Shown: positions 49,652 through 59,316 of the stretch, piece by piece | Numbering within the stretch: position 1 is the first letter of the stretch | Layout: each line of letters begins with the position of its first letter | Origin: Panacibacter ginsenosidivorans | GTDB lineage: Bacteria; Bacteroidota; Bacteroidia; Chitinophagales; Chitinophagaceae | NCBI RefSeq assembly: GCF_007971225.1 | Contig: NZ_CP042435.1 | Coordinates: 3,599,501-3,663,500, forward strand | DNA: 64,000 nt | Direction: 5' to 3' | Notes under the pieces: generated by a model | What the model was told of the DNA's origin: nothing | The model's input: the letters and a program-made list of their open reading frames with translations, nothing else | Databases searched by the model: none | Translations under genes and position numbers: made by a program

Positions 49652-50992
49652 TTACCTTAATACCATTTGCCTGTCTGCATCCAATCTTACAAGAATAAAA
49701 ATTAATACAGTAAAAGTTAGTAATGAAGAACCGCCGTAACTTATCAATGGCAGCGGTATACCAATAATTGGGAAAAGACCAATGGTCATACATACATTAA
49801 CAGCGATATGAAAAAAGATAATGCTCGCTATTGAGTAAGCATATACACGGCTGAATGTACTGCGTTGCCGCTCTGCAATAAATATTATTCTGAATAGCAA
49901 TAGAAAATATAATCCAAGAAATATTAAACAACCTGTAAAACCAAATGCTTCGCCCAAGGAAGTAAAAATAAAATCTGTATGCTGTTCCGGAACATACTTG
50001 CCGCGTGTTTGCGTGCCTTTTAAAAATCCTTTTCCAATGATCCCACCTGAGCCAATGGCAATCTTGCTTTGACGCACATTATAATCATCGGGCTTGGTTA
50101 CTTTTTTGTCATTCGCCTCGCTGATCTTTGCACTGCGGTTCTGGCTGCAATCATAATCTTTACCCACCATGCTATAGATACGTTGCGCCTGGTAACACTG
50201 AAAAACATTATTGAAAACATAAGGCACCGCAAAGCGCTGTATGCCTACAGATAAACCCCACACTGCAATGATTAATATAAGCATGCCGCGGTTTCTTTTT
50301 ATTTGCCAACGCAGGAAATAAATAAAGCCCGCAGCGATAACCGTTAAAATAATAGCCAGTGTATTTGGCTCCATTACAAGTGTTGCTACAACCAGTGCAC
50401 CTACAGAAAAACCAATGATAAGGATAATGCCAGGCAAACCTTCCCTATACATAACAATAAAAAAACTGGAATAGGCTAATGCAAGACCTGTTTCATTTTG
50501 CATAATAGAAAGCATGGCCGGCGACAAAGCAATAGCAGCAGCAATAACCTGAGATTTTGTCTTTGTAAAATCAAGATCAAGCTGTGATAAATATTTTGCC
50601 AATGCAAGTGAAGTAAAGATTTTACAAAGCTCTGCCGGTTGCAGGTTAAAGCCACCGCCTAATGGTATCCAGCTTTTAGAGCCATTAATGTCTTTGCCTA
50701 TTACAAAAGTTAAGAACATCAACCCAATGCCAAATACATAAAACAAGTTGGCAAACGCGGTATACAATTTACTATCGCTGAGTAAAATGAAAATAGCAAC
50801 AATAGCACAAATACCTGCAAACAATAACTGCTTACTATAATTAGTGTTAAAAGAAATAAAAGAAGAAAAGGTAAAAGTATCAGGGTTATATTCTACCATA
50901 AAAATGCAAAGTATACCAATAGCAACTAATATAGCGTAAAGCCATACCACCAGCCAGTCAACACCTTTCGAAATAGGAGATATATTAGCCAT
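49652..50992 (-). CDS. rodA: Rod-shape peptidoglycan polymerase RodA
   Basis: 446 aa SEDS glycosyltransferase with about 10 membrane helices. Polymerises lipid II during cell elongation with PBP2. Signatures: KGFLKGTQTRGKYVPEQHTD, FIFTSLGEAFGFTG and PLISYGGSSLLTFTVLIFIL. Overlaps the upstream mrdA gene by 8 bases, so the pair is translationally coupled. A loop of about 60 residues after helix 6 (QCYQAQRIYSMVGKDYDCSQ) is longer than in E. coli. Confidence 0.95.
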   Translation of the reverse strand: MANISPISKGVDWLVVWLYAILVAIGILCIFMVEYNPDTFTFSSFISFNTNYSKQLLFAGICAIVAIFILLSDSKLYTAFANLFYVFGIGLMFLTFVIGKDINGSKSWIPLGGGFNLQPAELCKIFTSLALAKYLSQLDLDFTKTKSQVIAAAIALSPAMLSIMQNETGLALAYSSFFIVMYREGLPGIILIIGFSVGALVVATLVMEPNTLAIILTVIAAGFIYFLRWQIKRNRGMLILIIAVWGLSVGIQRFAVPYVFNNVFQCYQAQRIYSMVGKDYDCSQNRSAKISEANDKKVTKPDDYNVRQSKIAIGSGGIIGKGFLKGTQTRGKYVPEQHTDFIFTSLGEAFGFTGCLIFLGLYFLLLFRIIFIAERQRSTFSRVYAYSIASIIFFHIAVNVCMTIGLFPIIGIPLPLISYGGSSLLTFTVLIFILVRLDADRQMVLR

Positions 50993-53072
50993 TACCTTTT
51001 ATTGGTTTCTTTAATTGTTTTTCTTCAGGTTTAACAGCAGGGCCTGTTTTTTTGATCGTATCTGTAGTGTCAGAATCCTTGCCATTTGGATCTGCTTCCG
51101 GATCGAATGTGTGCTTACGGTTGTCGTTGGTATTTTCAAAAACAGGAGCTTTATCTGCGTCAATCTGTTTAGCCAGTTTGGCAAGTTTTATAGAATCCTG
51201 TTTTGCGTACCACTGTTTAATCGCAACAGGTATAAGATCTGCTTTTGAAATGCGTTCTACTTCCGGTAACCGTTTTGCAGAAATAGTATCGTTTAGATAT
51301 TTTTCCATCATGAGAGACCCGATAGGTGCTGCCCATGTAGCACCGAAGCCGGCATTTTCAACAACTATTGCAATAGCAATTCTTGGATTTTCTTTTGGTG
51401 CGAAAGCCACAAAAAGTGAGTGGTTCTTTCCATGAGGATTTTGTGCGGTACCGGTTTTTGCGCAAATATCTATACCATCAATTCGGGCTATCATGGCAGT
51501 ACCTGATACTGTTACATCAAGCATAGCAAGCTGAACAGCTTCGAAGTCTTCATCTGATATATGTGTTACCTGGTGTTTGCGCCTGTATTTACCTACAAAT
51601 ACAGAATCTGCAACTGTTTCATTTTCTATACTGTCAACAAAATGTGGTGTGTAATAATATCCTTTATTAGCGATAAAACACATGACGTTTGCAAGTTGTA
51701 AAGGTGTTGCCAGCATTCTGTCCTGGCCTATGCCCAGCGTTAATATATTGCAACTGTTCCAGCGTGTTCCACCAAAATCTTTATTGTATCTTGATGTATC
51801 GGGAATATTTCCTTTGTCTTCACTCGGCAGATCGACATCCAGCCTTACACCCATTCCAAAAGCATTCATATATTCTTTCCATTTTAAATAACCTTCCTGC
51901 GGACTTTTATATGCAGGATTATCAATAGCCATTCTAAATACCTGGGAGAAATACGAGTTACAGGAGTGTGCCAATGCTAGTCTTAAAGAAGCAGCATGGC
52001 CTGCATCATGATGCTCGCATTTTACAGGGCGGCCACATGCATAATAGGCGCCACCGCAACCATAGCCATAAGAAGGTGTTATCAATCCTTCATCCAATGC
52101 AACCAATGCACCCATTGGTTTAAAAGTAGAGCCTGGAGGATACTGCCCTTTTATAGCACGGTTCAATAATGGCCTTGATGTATCTAAAAATAATTGGCTG
52201 AAATTTTTTCTTCGTTCTGAACCTGTAAGCAGATTAGGATTATAACTTGGGCTTGTTGCCATTGCTAATATTCCTCCTGTTTTAGGATCAATAGCAACAG
52301 CACTGCCTATTTTGTTGCCCAATAATTTTTCTGCAAGCTGTTGCAGTTCTACATCCATGCTGGTATAAAGATTTCTCCCCGCTACAGCAGCAGTATCGTA
52401 CATGCCGTTTTCATAAGAGCCCTGTATCCGGTTTTTATTGTCGCGTATATAACGCTTTACGCCACGTTCACCCATAAGTACGGGTTCATATTTGCTTTCA
52501 AGACCTGTTAAACCAGCATAATCACCCATTTCATAACCTTCTTCTTTATGCCTGCGCAAATAACTGGTATCAACTTCACCAATATATCCAAGTACATTAC
52601 CTGCTGCACTGTATGGGTAAGATCGCACAGGCCTTTCCTGTAAAACAAAACCCGGAAATTTATACATGTTCTCATTCAACCTTGCATAAGTATCAGGGCT
52701 CACCAAAGCTGCAAAAGCACTGGGTTTATAAGACGTATTTTTCAGAATGGCAGTAAGCATTCTTTTTCTAAACTCCGCAGTATCAATTGAAAGAATTTTA
52801 CACAATGCAGCAGTATCGGTACCTTTTATTTGGTTAGGCGTAACAACAAGATCATACATGATGGTGTTCTCGAGTACCGCACGTTTTTTACGATCGTAAA
52901 TTATACCCCTGTCAGGATAAACCACTTTCCTGAAAATAGCATTATTTTCCGCCTGTATTTTCAGGTCAGTAGAAAATAGTTGCAGGTGTAGCAACTGACC
53001 TATAATTACAAGAAAAATAGCAATGAAAATTAATTGAATTACCCTGCTCCTCGACTGATTATATACCGGCAT
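50985..53072 (-). CDS. mrdA: Penicillin-binding protein 2
   Basis: 695 aa. One membrane anchor (VIQLIFIAIFLVIIGQLLHL), a pedestal domain (DRGIIYDRKKRAVLENTIMY) and a transpeptidase domain with active-site SxxK in YPPGSTFKPMGALV, SxN in HSCNSYF and KTG in DICAKTGTAQNP. Cross-links peptidoglycan during elongation. A Lys/Asp-rich C-terminal tail (about 630-695) is disordered. Coupled to rodA; mreBCD, usually upstream in this phylum, is not here. Confidence 0.95.
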   Translation of the reverse strand: MPVYNQSRSRVIQLIFIAIFLVIIGQLLHLQLFSTDLKIQAENNAIFRKVVYPDRGIIYDRKKRAVLENTIMYDLVVTPNQIKGTDTAALCKILSIDTAEFRKRMLTAILKNTSYKPSAFAALVSPDTYARLNENMYKFPGFVLQERPVRSYPYSAAGNVLGYIGEVDTSYLRRHKEEGYEMGDYAGLTGLESKYEPVLMGERGVKRYIRDNKNRIQGSYENGMYDTAAVAGRNLYTSMDVELQQLAEKLLGNKIGSAVAIDPKTGGILAMATSPSYNPNLLTGSERRKNFSQLFLDTSRPLLNRAIKGQYPPGSTFKPMGALVALDEGLITPSYGYGCGGAYYACGRPVKCEHHDAGHAASLRLALAHSCNSYFSQVFRMAIDNPAYKSPQEGYLKWKEYMNAFGMGVRLDVDLPSEDKGNIPDTSRYNKDFGGTRWNSCNILTLGIGQDRMLATPLQLANVMCFIANKGYYYTPHFVDSIENETVADSVFVGKYRRKHQVTHISDEDFEAVQLAMLDVTVSGTAMIARIDGIDICAKTGTAQNPHGKNHSLFVAFAPKENPRIAIAIVVENAGFGATWAAPIGSLMMEKYLNDTISAKRLPEVERISKADLIPVAIKQWYAKQDSIKLAKLAKQIDADKAPVFENTNDNRKHTFDPEADPNGKDSDTTDTIKKTGPAVKPEEKQLKKPIKGNG

Positions 53073-53359
53073 ATATGTATGAGATGAAAGATATGATTAC
53101 CTGTGCAAAATTGCTGATTGTTTACAGACATCAGCATAAAATTCAACAAAAAATTTTATTAACAACGTATGAAGTAACATTCAATTTTATAAGAATAGTT
53201 AACATTATATATAAATATTTTTTTGAACCCTGCTCTATAACTGATATGAAGCTTTCGTTGCGTCGCACTCTTGTACGTTTTGTACTAAGCTCAGCAAGTG
53301 AAAAGAAAGAATAGACTAAATAATTTTTTATTATATTTCTAAGTACTGTATTGCTTTTC
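53073..53359. other. Intergenic region between mrdA and nadK
   Basis: Contains the B arm at 53257-53277 with its flank TTTGAACCCTGCTCTATAAC. No ORF with support on either strand. Confidence 0.4.
53257..53277 (+). repeat. Dispersed repeat, B arm
   Basis: Perfect B arm, preceded by TGATATGAAGCTTTC. An inverted B arm at 54347 lies on the other side of nadK. Confidence 0.85.
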
Positions 53360-54232
53360 TTAATTTCTTTTATCAAGTCCCCATGTAAGTTTACTGCGAA
53401 GTGTAGAAAGGAAATTATTTTCATTGAGCCGTAAAAGGCTTATAGAAAATTTTTCTTTTTTTACTGCCAGCTGAATTTCTTTATCTACAATCTCACGTCT
53501 TGCGTCCATAGCACATATTATTTGTTCTGCCCTGCCTTCTATTTCAAAAGAAATAACATTGCTATCGGGCACAACAATTGGTCTTACGTTTAAGTTGTGT
53601 GGCGCCACCGGAGTTATTACAAAACTTGAAGATTCGGGGAAGACAATTGGTCCGTTGCAACTCATATTATAGCCCGTAGAACCAGTTGGTGTAGCTACAA
53701 TTACACCGTCGCTCCAATAAGTATTAAGAAATTCTCCATTGAGATAAGTATGTACTTTTATCATAGGAGAAGTATCTCTTTTATGAATGGCGAATTCATT
53801 TAATGCAAAAGGGGTTTCACCAAACAAAGGAATGCTTGCATCTAAATGTATGAGTGTACGTTTATCAATTACATAAGTACCGGCTATAAGCGCTTCTACA
53901 GCTACTACCAGTTCTTCTTTACCAATGCCTGCAAGAAAACCAAGTCTTCCAAAATTAACGCCCAGTATGGGAATGTTTTTATCTCGTACTAATGTTACCG
54001 CATCTAATATGGTTCCATCACCACCGAGGCTTATGAGACAATCAACGGTTTTGTCTAATTCATTTGAGTGAGAAAAAAGCGTAATGCCCTTGGCATCTAC
54101 CTCAAGATTATAGGCTGCAAGTGAATCTAACAATAAAATATTGATATCGTGTTTTTGTAATGCGTTTAACAGTATGATCAATTGTGCTTTGAGGTCATGG
54201 TCTAAACCACGGCTGTAAATAGCTACTTTCAT
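53360..54232 (-). CDS. nadK: NAD kinase
   Basis: 290 aa. Phosphorylates NAD to NADP using ATP or polyphosphate. GGDGTILDAVTLVRD (metal/NAD site), GVNFGRLGFLAGI, LNEFAIHKRD, SDGVIVATPTGSTGYNMSCN and PHNLNVRPIV are all diagnostic. A -7-like TAAATTTA lies 4 bases before the ATG, one base off consensus. Part of a minus-strand cluster, but separated from neighbours by repeat-bearing gaps. Confidence 0.96.
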   Translation of the reverse strand: MKVAIYSRGLDHDLKAQLIILLNALQKHDINILLLDSLAAYNLEVDAKGITLFSHSNELDKTVDCLISLGGDGTILDAVTLVRDKNIPILGVNFGRLGFLAGIGKEELVVAVEALIAGTYVIDKRTLIHLDASIPLFGETPFALNEFAIHKRDTSPMIKVHTYLNGEFLNTYWSDGVIVATPTGSTGYNMSCNGPIVFPESSSFVITPVAPHNLNVRPIVVPDSNVISFEIEGRAEQIICAMDARREIVDKEIQLAVKKEKFSISLLRLNENNFLSTLRSKLTWGLDKRN

Positions 54233-54346
54233 TTTGTAAATTTAAGATGCGCCTTTAATAACTGGTAGTAAAATTATTTTCACCCTTTGTAAAAAAGTAC
54301 TGAATAAATTACCGTGATACTGATCTTGCCAAATGAAAGAATAAGG

Positions 54347-54367
54347 CGTAAAAGTGTGCGACGCAAG
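54347..54367 (-). repeat. Dispersed repeat, B arm
   Basis: CGTAAAAGTGTGCGACGCAA plus G, followed by AAAAGCAAAATAGTAATAAA and AAGCCGGGTACATAATTTTT. Confidence 0.8.
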
Positions 54368-54406
54368 AAAAGCAAAATAGTAATAAAAAGCCGGGTACAT
54401 AATTTT

Positions 54407-55870
54407 TTAGAAATCTGTGCGCACATGGAAAAAAAGACCATTACCACCTAACTGGTTAAAGCTGTATTCGAATTTTAGTACAATATCATAAGACGGGATC
54501 ACCACATCGACACCAAAGCATTCTGTATATAAAAACTTATTGCTGAGCAGGCTGTTGCCCGGTGTTTTACTGTAGGTATACCCCAGATCTTCTCCTGCTT
54601 TTATAAAAAATCGTAAGGGTATTGAAATGGTTTTTTTTGTCTCGGGAGGAGTTCTAAGTGTTGTTGAAAATATTTCTCTGCGAAAAGTAACCCTGCTCAT
54701 AATGCCAGCCACGCCATCTGTTACATAATATTCAAGACCGCGAAGGTAAGCATCTCCATATCCAAATAGTTGCTGGTTAACGAAAGGCTGGTCAAATGGG
54801 AATTTTATGATGCCGGAGCTTTGCAGGTATAACTGCATTTTTTTTGTGACAGGTACGGTGTAATTAGTGTGATACTGTAACTGTGTCAGATTCATAGCTG
54901 AATTAAAAAAGCCCTTCCTTATGATAGACGCATCTGCAATAAAACCTTTTGTAGGGTAAGCATTATAATCTGCATTAAAATATTGCACCGTGTAAGAAAG
55001 CTCAGGATAAGAAATTAAACTTTTGCTACCCGGATAATAATTGGGATTTAATTGGATTATTGTATCGTTTATCCGATTATTTACATAAGCGAGTTTAAGT
55101 GAATGCCTTGTTTTTATGGCAGGTCTGTAGAGATAGGCAACTTCTGCCCGGATGCCCTGCATTACAAATTTATCCTGCTTATAAAAGGCCTGTTTGCTTT
55201 GGTCAGTGCGAAAATTAAGTTCGCGCTGACGCGAAAAATTGAAAGCAACACTAAAGCCTCTTTTTAGCGAATTATCGGCAAAAGGTTGCTCATATTTGGC
55301 CTGCACCTGATTGCTGTATCCTGAAATAAGATTAATGGCTAGTTTATCATTACGGCCACTAACATTATTCTGCATAAACTTTATGCCATAGTTGGTTCGA
55401 TTGAGACTGGCCTTCTGCTCTACCCACCATTGGTTAAAATTGCGGTCGACTAGTTTAAAATAGGGTAGAGGAAAGAGGTACCAGCGTTCCTTAACATCAA
55501 TGTTTATAAAAACCAGATCGTTTTGCCTCTTGTATATGTATGCCGCAACTGTTGTAAAAAGAGCGGTATTAGTAACCTGTTGCTGTGCAAGAGTAAGGAG
55601 TTGTTTCAGCTCGTTATATCTTATGTATTGTCCTTGTTTAAAAGGTATTTCCCTATCAACTATGTAAGGTTTAGTTTTCTTGTTGCCATGTACAGATACA
55701 TCAGCAATAAGTACAAGCGAAGTATCATTTTCACTTTTTGTAATGCTGTTTAATAACGCGCTGATTCCGGTGGTATCCTGTTGAACCGGTTGGTAAGCCT
55801 GCGCAGATGCAAACATATACAGGCAGCTACATATCCAAACCAGTATTATACGTTTGCAGAAATTCATCAA
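54407..55870 (-). CDS. BamA/TamA-family outer-membrane protein
   Basis: 487 aa (a second Met follows the first). Signal peptide IILVWICSCLYMFASAQA, one POTRA-like domain (VLIADVSVHGNKKTKPYIVD ... INIDVKERWYLFPLPYFKL) and a beta-barrel with strands ending in HVRTDF (terminal Phe). Far smaller than BamA, which has five POTRA domains. Likely a TamA-like assembly or transport factor in the outer membrane. Between the CBS-protein gene and nadK on the same strand, as often seen in this phylum. Confidence 0.85.
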   Translation of the reverse strand: MMNFCKRIILVWICSCLYMFASAQAYQPVQQDTTGISALLNSITKSENDTSLVLIADVSVHGNKKTKPYIVDREIPFKQGQYIRYNELKQLLTLAQQQVTNTALFTTVAAYIYKRQNDLVFINIDVKERWYLFPLPYFKLVDRNFNQWWVEQKASLNRTNYGIKFMQNNVSGRNDKLAINLISGYSNQVQAKYEQPFADNSLKRGFSVAFNFSRQRELNFRTDQSKQAFYKQDKFVMQGIRAEVAYLYRPAIKTRHSLKLAYVNNRINDTIIQLNPNYYPGSKSLISYPELSYTVQYFNADYNAYPTKGFIADASIIRKGFFNSAMNLTQLQYHTNYTVPVTKKMQLYLQSSGIIKFPFDQPFVNQQLFGYGDAYLRGLEYYVTDGVAGIMSRVTFRREIFSTTLRTPPETKKTISIPLRFFIKAGEDLGYTYSKTPGNSLLSNKFLYTECFGVDVVIPSYDIVLKFEYSFNQLGGNGLFFHVRTDF

Positions 55871-55988
55871 TAATAGTTCCCGGTTGTTGGTGAGCGGTAA
55901 AAATAGAGTATTGTATTGTTTTGACGAATGAATGTTAACTTTTTAACAAACAGCACAGGCTTTGACTAAAAAATTAATGATACAGCAG

Positions 55989-56651
55989 TTATATTTTAAG
56001 ATAGGTCATAAGCAGATCGTAATTTTCCTTTAATTCATTTTCATATTCTTCTTCTCCAAAATAATACCGTACAACATAATCGTAGCGTTGCAGAGTGGCA
56101 ATGATATCGGATATTTCAATCCTGTTGATCTTGATAGTAACGATAAAGAAACCGGTTGTATTTTCTGTGTAGGTATTTAATTGTGTAATAAAAGCATTAT
56201 TTGTTTCTATAAGTCTTGAAATCTCTCCAAAGGAAAAATTGCGCTTATCCATTTCCAGCACCACCATTGCTCCAGGTTCTTCAACGTTTAAAAAGGACGC
56301 TAATACCTGTATAAGTGTCTTTCTTCTGATGCATCCCGTAATTTCACCACTACGACTGATTACAGGTATGATGGAAACATCAAATCGGCCCGCAATTTTC
56401 AGTGCTGCGAGAAAGTGCTCTTCAGGGAACACAGATGCTACAATAAAATGGGTTTGTATACTGCTTAGTGTGTCGGCTTCGTTTGCATCAAGCAGGTCAT
56501 CTTTACTTACGATGCCGACAAATTTTTCTTCGGCAGATATTACGGGAAGATGAAGAATGTCATAGTCATCCATTAACTGTAAGGCAAAGACAACTTTATC
56601 TGTTAACGTAAGTAAAGGAAATCCCGATTCTATAATTTGTGATACCAGCAT
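55989..56651 (-). CDS. CBS-domain protein
   Basis: 220 aa. Two CBS motifs (PLLTLTDKVVFALQLMDDYD with LPVISAEEKFVGIVSKDDLL, and HFLAALKIAGRFDVSIIPVI with GEITGCIRRKTLIQVLA) form a Bateman module expected to bind adenine nucleotides. The C-terminal ACT-like part (GAMVVLEMDKRNFSFGEISR) resembles regulatory domains. Conserved next to nadK in Bacteroidota, where it may sense nucleotides; inference. Confidence 0.88.
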   Translation of the reverse strand: MLVSQIIESGFPLLTLTDKVVFALQLMDDYDILHLPVISAEEKFVGIVSKDDLLDANEADTLSSIQTHFIVASVFPEEHFLAALKIAGRFDVSIIPVISRSGEITGCIRRKTLIQVLASFLNVEEPGAMVVLEMDKRNFSFGEISRLIETNNAFITQLNTYTENTTGFFIVTIKINRIEISDIIATLQRYDYVVRYYFGEEEYENELKENYDLLMTYLKI

Positions 56652-56684
56652 GTATTAAATGTTGCAGCTATATGACAAAAAAAC

Positions 56685-57464
56685 TCACGCAATTGTTGCA
56701 GCAGGGTGTTTGAGTTTAGTAAGAAACTGTTCAAGTATTTTATTGAACTCTCCTGGTACTTCCATCATAGGGGCGTGGCCACATTTATCAATAAAAAAAA
56801 GTTCACTGTTTGGAATAAGATTATTAAACTCTTTAGCAACAAATGGTGGAGTTATTGTATCGTTATTTCCCCATATAAGTAATGTTGGCTGGTTAATCTG
56901 ATTTAATTCTTCGCCAAGATTATTACGAATGGCACTTTTAGCCAGCGCAATAATCTTTATAACTTTAAGTCTGTTATTGCAAATCTCGTATACTTCGTCA
57001 ACCAGTTGCCGTGTGGCTGTTGCGGGATCGTAAAATGTAAGTTCAGTTTTGCGTTTTATATATTCGTAGTCCCCGCGCTTTGGATAACTGTCTCCCATTC
57101 CGTTTTCAAAAAGACCTGAACTGCCGGTAAGCGTAAGAGACTTAATTCTTTCCGGGTGTTTTAGAACGTGCACGAGGGCTACGTGCCCTCCTAAAGAATT
57201 GCCTAACAGGTGAATATTATTATAACCACGTAGCTCAATGAATTTATGAACGTGTTTTTGCAAACCACCTACAGATGTATGAAATAGATCTAAATCAAAT
57301 AAAGGCAATATAGGCACTACTACTGTATATGATTTTTTGAAGTGCTCTATCAGATCCATGAAATTGCTTAACGCACCAAACAATCCATGCAGCAATACCA
57401 GTGGTTCTCCTTCACCCTCTTCAATGAACCTGAACTTATCAATTTGTTTTACCTCGTAATTCAT
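56685..57464 (-). CDS. Alpha/beta-hydrolase
   Basis: 259 aa. Oxyanion region LVLLHGLFGALSNFM, nucleophile elbow LLGNSLGGHVALV (Ser), acid in LLIWGNNDTITPPFVA and catalytic His in DKCGHAPMMEVPGEF complete the triad. Substrate unknown; esterase or lactonase-like. First gene of the minus-strand cluster, 33 bases before the CBS gene. Confidence 0.92.
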   Translation of the reverse strand: MNYEVKQIDKFRFIEEGEGEPLVLLHGLFGALSNFMDLIEHFKKSYTVVVPILPLFDLDLFHTSVGGLQKHVHKFIELRGYNNIHLLGNSLGGHVALVHVLKHPERIKSLTLTGSSGLFENGMGDSYPKRGDYEYIKRKTELTFYDPATATRQLVDEVYEICNNRLKVIKIIALAKSAIRNNLGEELNQINQPTLLIWGNNDTITPPFVAKEFNNLIPNSELFFIDKCGHAPMMEVPGEFNKILEQFLTKLKHPAATIA

Positions 57465-57590
57465 CGGCTGTTTTTTCCTGCAAAATTTTTATGATCACTA
57501 CAAATAAAAAGAAATGAATTGAAAAAACCTGATTATAGCTATTTTATTATTGGTTTTAAATACATGCTAAAATACTTTTTTTAACTGAAT

Positions 57591-57619
57591 ATGTGCTTAT
57601 TATTAAATCATAAGCACAT
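57591..57619. promoter_or_regulatory. Inverted repeat ATGTGCTTA / TAAGCACAT
   Basis: Perfect 9-base inverted repeat with an 11-base spacer and no T-run, between two divergent genes. It may be a regulator site or an RNA hairpin. Confidence 0.3.
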
Positions 57620-57866
57620 GAGAAGAGGTATTCGAATATTCGCTTACATATTTTAACGATCAACCTTTTTTTTTATCAATTTAATGTTGGCCTTGTACCT
57701 GATTTTGGCAATGGTAAGATTTTTTTAATGAAAAAATGTAAAATTTAATTCAAGTATCAGAGAATAAAAACCTGTAAATAAGGAGTTTAAATATAATTTT
57801 TAAACTAGTATGTGAAAATTTGAAAGCAACTACTATATAACAATAAAGTATCTTAATACTCTGTGT

Positions 57867-57874
57867 TATCTTTG
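57867..57874 (+). promoter_or_regulatory. -7 box TATCTTTG of the L,D-transpeptidase gene
   Basis: Perfect TAnnTTTG; predicted start near 57880 gives a leader of about 67 bases. No clear -33 TTG. Confidence 0.45.
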
Positions 57875-57946
57875 CCTGCCTGCAATAAAAAGAGATTGAC
57901 AGGCGTTCTTTTGTTTCAATCCAAAATTCTTAATCATTGAAAAACT

Positions 57947-58786
57947 ATGAAAATGAAGAAACTGGTTATTATTTGTGCGGTTTGTTTATGTGGGTTCAGT
58001 TCTATGGCGCCAGCGGATATAAATTCCGGAGATAAAAAATTTGCATCACTTTTACCGTCTTTATCTGATGAAGGTGCGGCCGTTTCTCAATGGATAGATT
58101 TTGTTTACAACTCCCTTCAATTAGACTCATTAGGCCTCCAGAAGAATGTTTTTTTCTACGCCTGTAAAGGTTACGAATACCTTTTAAGTCAACAAAAACT
58201 ACAGAAGACTTCTCTGCTTACAATATGTGATTACACGCAAAGCAGCACTCATAAAAGGCTTTATGTAATTGATATGGAAAAAAGAGAAGTGCTTTACAAC
58301 ACCTATGTATCGCATGGCAAAAATTCAGGTAATGAATTTGCAACAAGTTTTTCCAATAAGGCAGATTCTCATAAAAGCTCGCTTGGTTTTATGATAACTG
58401 GTAATACCTACATAGGCAGAGCTGGTTATAGTATGTGTTTTGACGGCATTGAAAAAGGCATCAACAATAATGTAAAAGCAAGGTCAATTGTAATGCATGG
58501 CAGCGATTATGTAAATGAAGAGAGGGCTGATGAAGGAAGTGCTATGGGCAGGAGTTATGGCTGCCCTGCGGTACCATATAATGAGCATAGAAAAATAATT
58601 GATGCTATAAAAGGCGGTAGTTGCTTTTTTGCATATGCTGACGACAAATTGTATGCGTCAACCTCAGCAATATTAAGTGCCAGATTTAACTGGCCTGTTA
58701 CAAATTCACCACAGATTCCTGGTAAAGAAAGTATCACCAGTGATTCCAACAATCACGCAAGTCAACTTATAACTGCTACCTTATAA
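57947..58786 (+). CDS. Murein L,D-transpeptidase catalytic-domain protein (YkuD_2)
   Basis: 279 aa with a signal peptide (KKLVIICAVCLCGFSSMAPA). The YkuD_2-type domain shows LLTICDYTQSSTHKRLYVID, STSFSNKADSHKSSLGF-like region, SIVMHGSDYV and RSYGCPAVP, the last with the catalytic Cys. Such enzymes form or edit 3-3 cross-links or attach proteins to peptidoglycan in the periplasm. Monocistronic, convergent with the DUF1569 gene. Confidence 0.9.
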   Translation: MKMKKLVIICAVCLCGFSSMAPADINSGDKKFASLLPSLSDEGAAVSQWIDFVYNSLQLDSLGLQKNVFFYACKGYEYLLSQQKLQKTSLLTICDYTQSSTHKRLYVIDMEKREVLYNTYVSHGKNSGNEFATSFSNKADSHKSSLGFMITGNTYIGRAGYSMCFDGIEKGINNNVKARSIVMHGSDYVNEERADEGSAMGRSYGCPAVPYNEHRKIIDAIKGGSCFFAYADDKLYASTSAILSARFNWPVTNSPQIPGKESITSDSNNHASQLITATL

Positions 58787-58806
58787 AAGGTTGTAAATGT
58801 TACTTA

Positions 58807-59268
58807 CTATAACATGCCAAATTGCTTTAAGTGATGTAAAGCATGTTTATGAATAAGATGTACGTTCTGTTCAAAGTTTAGTTCGCCGAATATTGGATTT
58901 TGTGTAATTAAATTTTCATTCCGTGCAAAAGCGGCAAAAAAATGATTTACCTCACTTTCAAGCTCCGCAACCGCTTCCTGCAGCGATGCATTTCTTGTTG
59001 CAGCGGGTGTTTCCCCAAGCATAGGGTTTTTTGTATTTTCCCTAAACGGCCTCTCGCTTAACATGAAGACGCGTAATTTTGGCAAATAATCCAGATCTGT
59101 AAACAATGGCAGTTTTATTTTACCATTTGCATATCTTGTTGTTTCGCTAAAATGTTCTACCATTTGTTGCGCATTCATAACTCCCCACAAAGGCTTTGTA
59201 TCCGGACTAATTTTTTTAAATAAAGAGATCATTTCATTTTCCAGAAATTCGAGTTTAACTGTATTCAT
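58807..59268 (-). CDS. DUF1569 (DinB-like) protein
   Basis: 153 aa four-helix protein. The metal-binding positions of the DinB superfamily are seen as MNAQQMVEHF (His) and HKHALHHLKQFGML (His pair). The text FRENTKNPMLGE is typical of the DUF1569 group in Bacteroidota. Function unknown. Confidence 0.8.
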   Translation of the reverse strand: MNTVKLEFLENEMISLFKKISPDTKPLWGVMNAQQMVEHFSETTRYANGKIKLPLFTDLDYLPKLRVFMLSERPFRENTKNPMLGETPAATRNASLQEAVAELESEVNHFFAAFARNENLITQNPIFGELNFEQNVHLIHKHALHHLKQFGML

Positions 59269-59316
59269 GCGTGTTATAATTTTTATTGTGTGCTGTAGTA
59301 CTACATGGTATCACCT

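Larger units (their letters stand above)
57465..57946. other. Divergent intergenic region
   Basis: 480 bases without a gene. It contains an inverted repeat at 57591-57619, a decamer palindrome CGAATATTCG (57633-57642) and the L,D-transpeptidase -7 box at 57867. Otherwise AT-rich with no feature seen. Confidence 0.4.

Noticed and set aside
53257-54367. nadK as cargo of a repeat pair
   Set aside because: The two arms are both B type and more than 1 kb apart around an essential gene; independent insertions on each side are more likely.
57465-57946. tRNA or other structured RNA gene in the large divergent gap
   Set aside because: No TTC-loop motif or cloverleaf was found; only a short inverted repeat and a promoter box are visible.
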